A DNA stretch of 7,922 nt. It comes from Pseudomonadota bacterium (GTDB taxonomy: Bacteria > Pseudomonadota > Alphaproteobacteria > Rhizobiales > Xanthobacteraceae). Shown here one piece after another: positions 6,103-7,922 of this stretch (position 1 is the stretch's first letter; each line of letters opens with the position of its first letter). Under the pieces are notes generated by a model. That model was given only the letters and a program-made list of their open reading frames with translations, had not been told where the DNA came from and did no database searches. The stretch lies in contig JAEZFA010000191.1 of assembly GCA_023417665.1 (NCBI GenBank), forward strand, positions 1-7,922, written 5' to 3'. A program made the translations under genes and the position numbers.

Positions 6103-6335
6103 CAGACGCGGTCTCTGAGGCCCTTCACGCCGGACTTCTCGGCGCAGTGATCGCAGCAGTAGAACTTGCCGTCGGCCTCGAGCCCATGACCGATGATGCG
6201 GCAGCTGCAATGCGCGCAACTCGGCGCCAGCGCCTGAATTGCGCATTCGAAACTGTCGAAGGTGAACTTCTTGCCCGAGTGAACGACCTCGAAACTCTTG
6301 TCGTAGTCGTTTCCGCAGGTGTGGCAGGTGGCCAT
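6102..6335 (-). CDS. Cys-rich zinc-binding, metallothionein-like small protein
   Basis: A 77-residue cytoplasmic protein with ten cysteines: 4, 7, 31, 40, 43, 45, 60, 61, 64 and one fewer or more only if the start differs; His5, His42 and His50 are further possible ligands. The N-terminal half opens ATCHTCGNDYDKSF and has DSFECAI near 27-33. The C-terminal half holds CAHCSCRIIGHGLEADG followed by FYCCDHCAEKSG, a layout close to bacterial SmtA/BmtA metallothioneins (Cys-x2-Cys-x-Cys, then Tyr-Cys-x-x-x-Cys). By direct count I list nine Cys residues in the positions given. A zinc-binding role, as storage or structural sensor, is inferred from the ligands. AAAGGAG (complement of 6342-6348) stands 6 bases before the ATG and decides the start over an upstream in-frame ATG at 6392. 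It is 35 bases downstream of the exported-protein gene and coupled to the VOC gene by TGATG. Confidence 0.88.
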   Translation of the reverse strand: MATCHTCGNDYDKSFEVVHSGKKFTFDSFECAIQALAPSCAHCSCRIIGHGLEADGKFYCCDHCAEKSGVKGLRDRV

Positions 6336-6341
6336 CGCAAA

Positions 6342-6359
6342 CTCCTTTCGTTCAAGGAG
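6342..6359 (-). promoter_or_regulatory. Hairpin that could mask the Shine-Dalgarno of the Cys-rich gene
   Basis: On the minus-strand mRNA, CUCCUU (complement of 6354-6359) can pair perfectly with AAGGAG (complement of 6342-6347) around a six-base GAACGA loop. AAGGAG is the ribosome site of the zinc-protein gene. A 6-bp stem could lower its translation initiation until opened by ribosomes leaving the upstream gene, whose stop is only 12 bases before the hairpin. Regulation is inferred; the pairing itself is exact. Confidence 0.45.
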
Positions 6360-6370
6360 CAACGCGGGCG

Positions 6371-6862
6371 TCAATCTCCGGGTTCCCGGCAATCTATCTT
6401 GTCTTCGGGAACCGGCACGATCCGCTTCGCGCCCCAGTCGAACATCCAGGCGCCCTTCAGCGCGCTCGGCGCTACGTTGCCCTCGCCCTTGAACTGGGCG
6501 TAGGCAAAAACATACTGTCCGGCGGGCGCATCAGGGCCCGGTCTCAGGTAACAGCCGACCGAATAGAGGTCCAAACCCTTGGGCTTCGGCGCACGGACGA
6601 CCTGCACGACCTCGAACACGGTCGAGTCGGTATTCGTCTTGGCGCCGGTGTCGCGCACCAGAAGCAGGACGTAGTTCTTTTTATAGCTGCCGTATTCGAT
6701 CGCGAATTCGGTCTGCTCGCCCTGCTCGTTGAACAAGATCGCGCCCTGTTCGCTCGTGAAGGCAGGCAGATCGATGTCGCGCTTGCCGATAAGCTCGCTT
6801 TCGAATGCCGCCGCGGGCGAGGCCGCCGCGACGACGGCAAGCAGAATAACCGGAAGCCGCAT
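6371..6862 (-). CDS. Exported protein of unknown function
   Basis: A 163-residue protein with a clear Sec signal peptide, MRLPVILLAVVAAASPAAA, probably cleaved after Ala19. The mature domain of about 144 residues looks like a compact beta-rich periplasmic domain: alternating hydrophobic strands such as YKKNYVLLLVRD (60-71) and STVFEVVQVV (80-89). It has only two cysteines, Cys104 (SVGCYLRPG) and Cys158 (KIDCREPGD), which could form a disulfide in the periplasm. I do not recognise a named family. The start at 6862 has AAAGG seven bases upstream and is followed at once by the signal sequence. It is the first gene of the operon with the Cys-rich and VOC genes, and is divergent from the methyltransferase. 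A role linked to metals is suggested only by its neighbours. Confidence 0.85.
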   Translation of the reverse strand: MRLPVILLAVVAAASPAAAFESELIGKRDIDLPAFTSEQGAILFNEQGEQTEFAIEYGSYKKNYVLLLVRDTGAKTNTDSTVFEVVQVVRAPKPKGLDLYSVGCYLRPGPDAPAGQYVFAYAQFKGEGNVAPSALKGAWMFDWGAKRIVPVPEDKIDCREPGD

Positions 6863-6891
6863 CGGGCGACCTTTCGTGAATCAGGGGCGCC

Positions 6892-6921
6892 ATGCTATCC
6901 GGTCGGCCCGGCCCCCGCCAA
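6892..6921 (-). promoter_or_regulatory. Candidate promoter of the exported protein / Cys-rich / VOC operon
   Basis: On the minus strand TTGGCG (complement of 6916-6921) and TAGCAT (complement of 6892-6897) are 18 bases apart. Each box agrees with the sigma-70 consensus at four of six positions. Transcription would begin near 6885, giving a leader of about 22 bases that includes the AAAGG ribosome site. If real, it overlaps the alternative upstream ATG (6892) of the methyltransferase gene. Confidence 0.32.
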
Positions 6922-6936
6922 TTGGTACCGATCCGT

Positions 6937-7644
6937 ATGCGCGACTGGATTTCCTACTGGGACTCCGATCACCCGATCTACGTCAATGCGCGGCATTTCG
7001 ACGTGCATTACGCGAATATCGCGGATGACATCGTCAGGCTGCTGCCCGGACAACACGCCCGCGTGCTGGATTACGGTTGCGGCGAAGCGTTGCATGCCGA
7101 CAAAATCGCGGGCCGCTGCGCGACGCTTTATCTGTGCGAGGCGGCACCGACCGTCCGGTCACGTCTCACGGAACGCTTCGGCAAGGTTGCGAATATCGCG
7201 GTGACCTCGCCCGAAGACGTTGCGGCCATGGAGCCCGAAAGCCTCGACCTGATCGTGGCAAACTCGTTGCTGCAATATCTGAAACGCGGCGAACTAGTCG
7301 CGCTCCTGAAAGAATGGCGGCGTCTGCTCGTCCCCGGCGGCGCGCTGATCATCGCCGATGTCATCGGACCGAAGCAAAGTGCGATTGCCGATGCGCTGTC
7401 GCTTCTGAACTTTGCCCGCAAGAACGGCTTTCTGACCGCCGCCTTTATCGGCCTCGTGAAGACGACGCTGTCCGATTACCGCAAGTTGCGCGCCGAACTC
7501 GGGCTTGCGACCTACCCGGAAGAGGAAATGCTGAAGCTGCTGACCGAAGCCGGCTTCGACGCCGCGCGCCTGCGCCCGAACCTCGGGCACAATCAGGGGC
7601 GCATGGCCTTCCGCGCACAGAAGAACGCGGCGATTGGCGACTAG
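6937..7644 (+). CDS. Class I SAM-dependent methyltransferase
   Basis: A 235-residue cytoplasmic methyltransferase of unknown substrate. It opens with MRDWISYWDSDHPIYVNARH, a conserved Trp-rich start that I associate with alphaproteobacterial relatives. Motif I is VLDYGCGEALHADKIA at 43-58 (SAM-binding Gly-Cys-Gly). The motif II region LYLCEAAPTVRSRL is at 64-77, DLIVANSLLQYL at 104-115 matches motif III/post-I, and LLVPGGALIIADVI at 130-143 is the usual strand after the Leu-x-Pro-Gly-Gly turn. The C-terminal part, with GLGLATYPEE-like and LGHNQGRMAF (216-225) stretches, is family-specific. ATG 6937 is chosen because homology starts there, although no clear ribosome site precedes it. ATG 6892 has AGGGG four bases upstream and would add 15 residues with no family resemblance. 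The stop codon is certain. Confidence 0.88.
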   Translation: MRDWISYWDSDHPIYVNARHFDVHYANIADDIVRLLPGQHARVLDYGCGEALHADKIAGRCATLYLCEAAPTVRSRLTERFGKVANIAVTSPEDVAAMEPESLDLIVANSLLQYLKRGELVALLKEWRRLLVPGGALIIADVIGPKQSAIADALSLLNFARKNGFLTAAFIGLVKTTLSDYRKLRAELGLATYPEEEMLKLLTEAGFDAARLRPNLGHNQGRMAFRAQKNAAIGD

Positions 7645-7710
7645 CCCTTAAAGCCATCGTACGCGAAAGCGGGACCCCAAAACCACGACCGGAAGTTATT
7701 TTCGTAGGAG

Positions 7711-7733
7711 CCTGCTTTCAACGAAAAGGCAGG
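7711..7733. other. Imperfect hairpin in the convergent gap after the methyltransferase
   Basis: CCTGC at 7711-7715 pairs with GCAGG at 7729-7733, continued by TTT (7716-7718) with AAA (7725-7727) past one bulged G at 7728. The gap 7645-7784 separates two convergent genes, so a terminator is expected, yet no T-tract follows the stem on either strand. I see no other feature in this gap. Confidence 0.25.
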
Positions 7734-7784
7734 AAATACGGATTCGCGCTTTCGAGGGAATGAAAAATACCTGATCGCGAAGTG

Positions 7785-7922
7785 TCACCACCCGCTTCCG
7801 CCGCCGCCGCCACCGCCGCCCCCGGAAAAGCCGCCGCCGAAGCTGCTGCTCGATGAACTCGAGCTCGACGAACTGCTGTAACTCGAACTCGTGCCCGGCG
7901 CCGTCGACGACGAAGCCACGAC
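7785..7922 (-). CDS. C-terminal tail of a Ser/Gly-rich protein (TPM/YgcG- or DUF2207-like), 5' part outside window
   Basis: Minus-strand frame open from the window edge to a TGA at 7785-7787; 45 codons are present. They encode a Thr/Ser linker with a run of twelve serines (one Tyr shortly before), then SFGGGFSGGGGG continuing in glycine and ending Ser-Gly-Trp. Serines use TCG, TCA, AGT and AGC mixed, and glycines mostly GGC with occasional GGT, GGG or GGA. This is what a selected low-complexity protein tail looks like rather than DNA slippage alone. Such GGGFSGGG tails ending in an aromatic residue are typical of membrane-anchored TPM-domain (YgcG/DUF477) proteins and DUF2207 proteins. The domain that would decide lies off the window, so the family assignment is tentative. 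It converges on the methyltransferase gene across a 140-base gap. Confidence 0.7.
   Translation of the reverse strand, partial: VVASSSTAPGTSSSYSSSSSSSSSSSSFGGGFSGGGGGGGGGSGW

Noticed and set aside
7655..7690. CGAAAGCGGGACC stretch resembling dispersed intergenic repeats of Rhizobiales, with CGAAAGCG matched by CGCTTTCG near 7747
   Set aside because: Only an 8-bp inverted match about 80 bases apart and no second copy in the window; a repeat family cannot be shown without the genome.
7077..7763. 228-codon frame overlapping and extending past the methyltransferase
   Set aside because: It is a +1-type shadow without motifs. The methyltransferase frame has all the expected SAM-binding features.
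7800..7900. Possible CRISPR or tandem DNA repeat because of the repetitive look
   Set aside because: The repetitiveness comes from Ser and Gly codons in one open minus-strand frame; there are no regular repeat-spacer units.

Overview
The window looks like chromosome of an alphaproteobacterium, most likely of the Rhizobiales/Bradyrhizobium type. The evidence is G+C-rich coding with strong G/C third positions, a Bug-type tripartite tricarboxylate transporter binding protein, a carA gene divergent from a GatB/YqeY-domain gene (an order I remember from Rhizobiales), and several small conserved genes typical of that group. No rRNA, tRNA, CRISPR array, insertion sequence or phage gene was found. 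No stretch longer than about 300 bases lacks a gene.

Left region (1-3242): an accessory, probably catabolic block. A partial Bug-type periplasmic binding protein (minus strand) runs off the left edge and is divergent from an IclR-family regulator (plus strand). The 164-bp gap between them holds a perfect 19-bp palindrome (723-741), the best operator candidate in the window. A sulfatase/alkaline-phosphatase-superfamily hydrolase on the minus strand converges on the regulator, and the two stop codons overlap in a shared CTAG. A plausible reading is uptake and hydrolysis of an organic sulfate or phosphate ester, or of its acid product, under IclR control. The substrate cannot be read from the sequence.

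Central region (3317-5074): a housekeeping core. A yqeY-like gene and carA (small subunit of carbamoyl-phosphate synthetase, first step for arginine and pyrimidines) are divergent around a 58-bp AT-containing gap. carA ends in a textbook rho-independent terminator.

Right region (5076-7922): a possible 35-codon leader-like ORF begins one base after the terminator T-tract and overlaps, as ATGA, a four-helix membrane protein resembling DUF6653. Convergent with these, again through a CTAG stop overlap, is a tight three-gene minus-strand operon: an exported protein of unknown function, a Cys-rich metallothionein-like zinc protein, and a VOC/glyoxalase-fold protein, the last two joined by TGATG. 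A class I SAM-dependent methyltransferase is divergent from that operon. At the right edge is the C-terminal tail of a Ser/Gly-rich protein of the kind seen in TPM/YgcG or DUF2207 proteins.

Nothing here is clearly a new defence or mobile system. The points most worth checking are the IclR palindrome, the terminator-embedded start of the 35-codon ORF, the metallothionein-like/VOC operon with a Shine-Dalgarno hairpin, and the unusual active site of the sulfatase-like enzyme.
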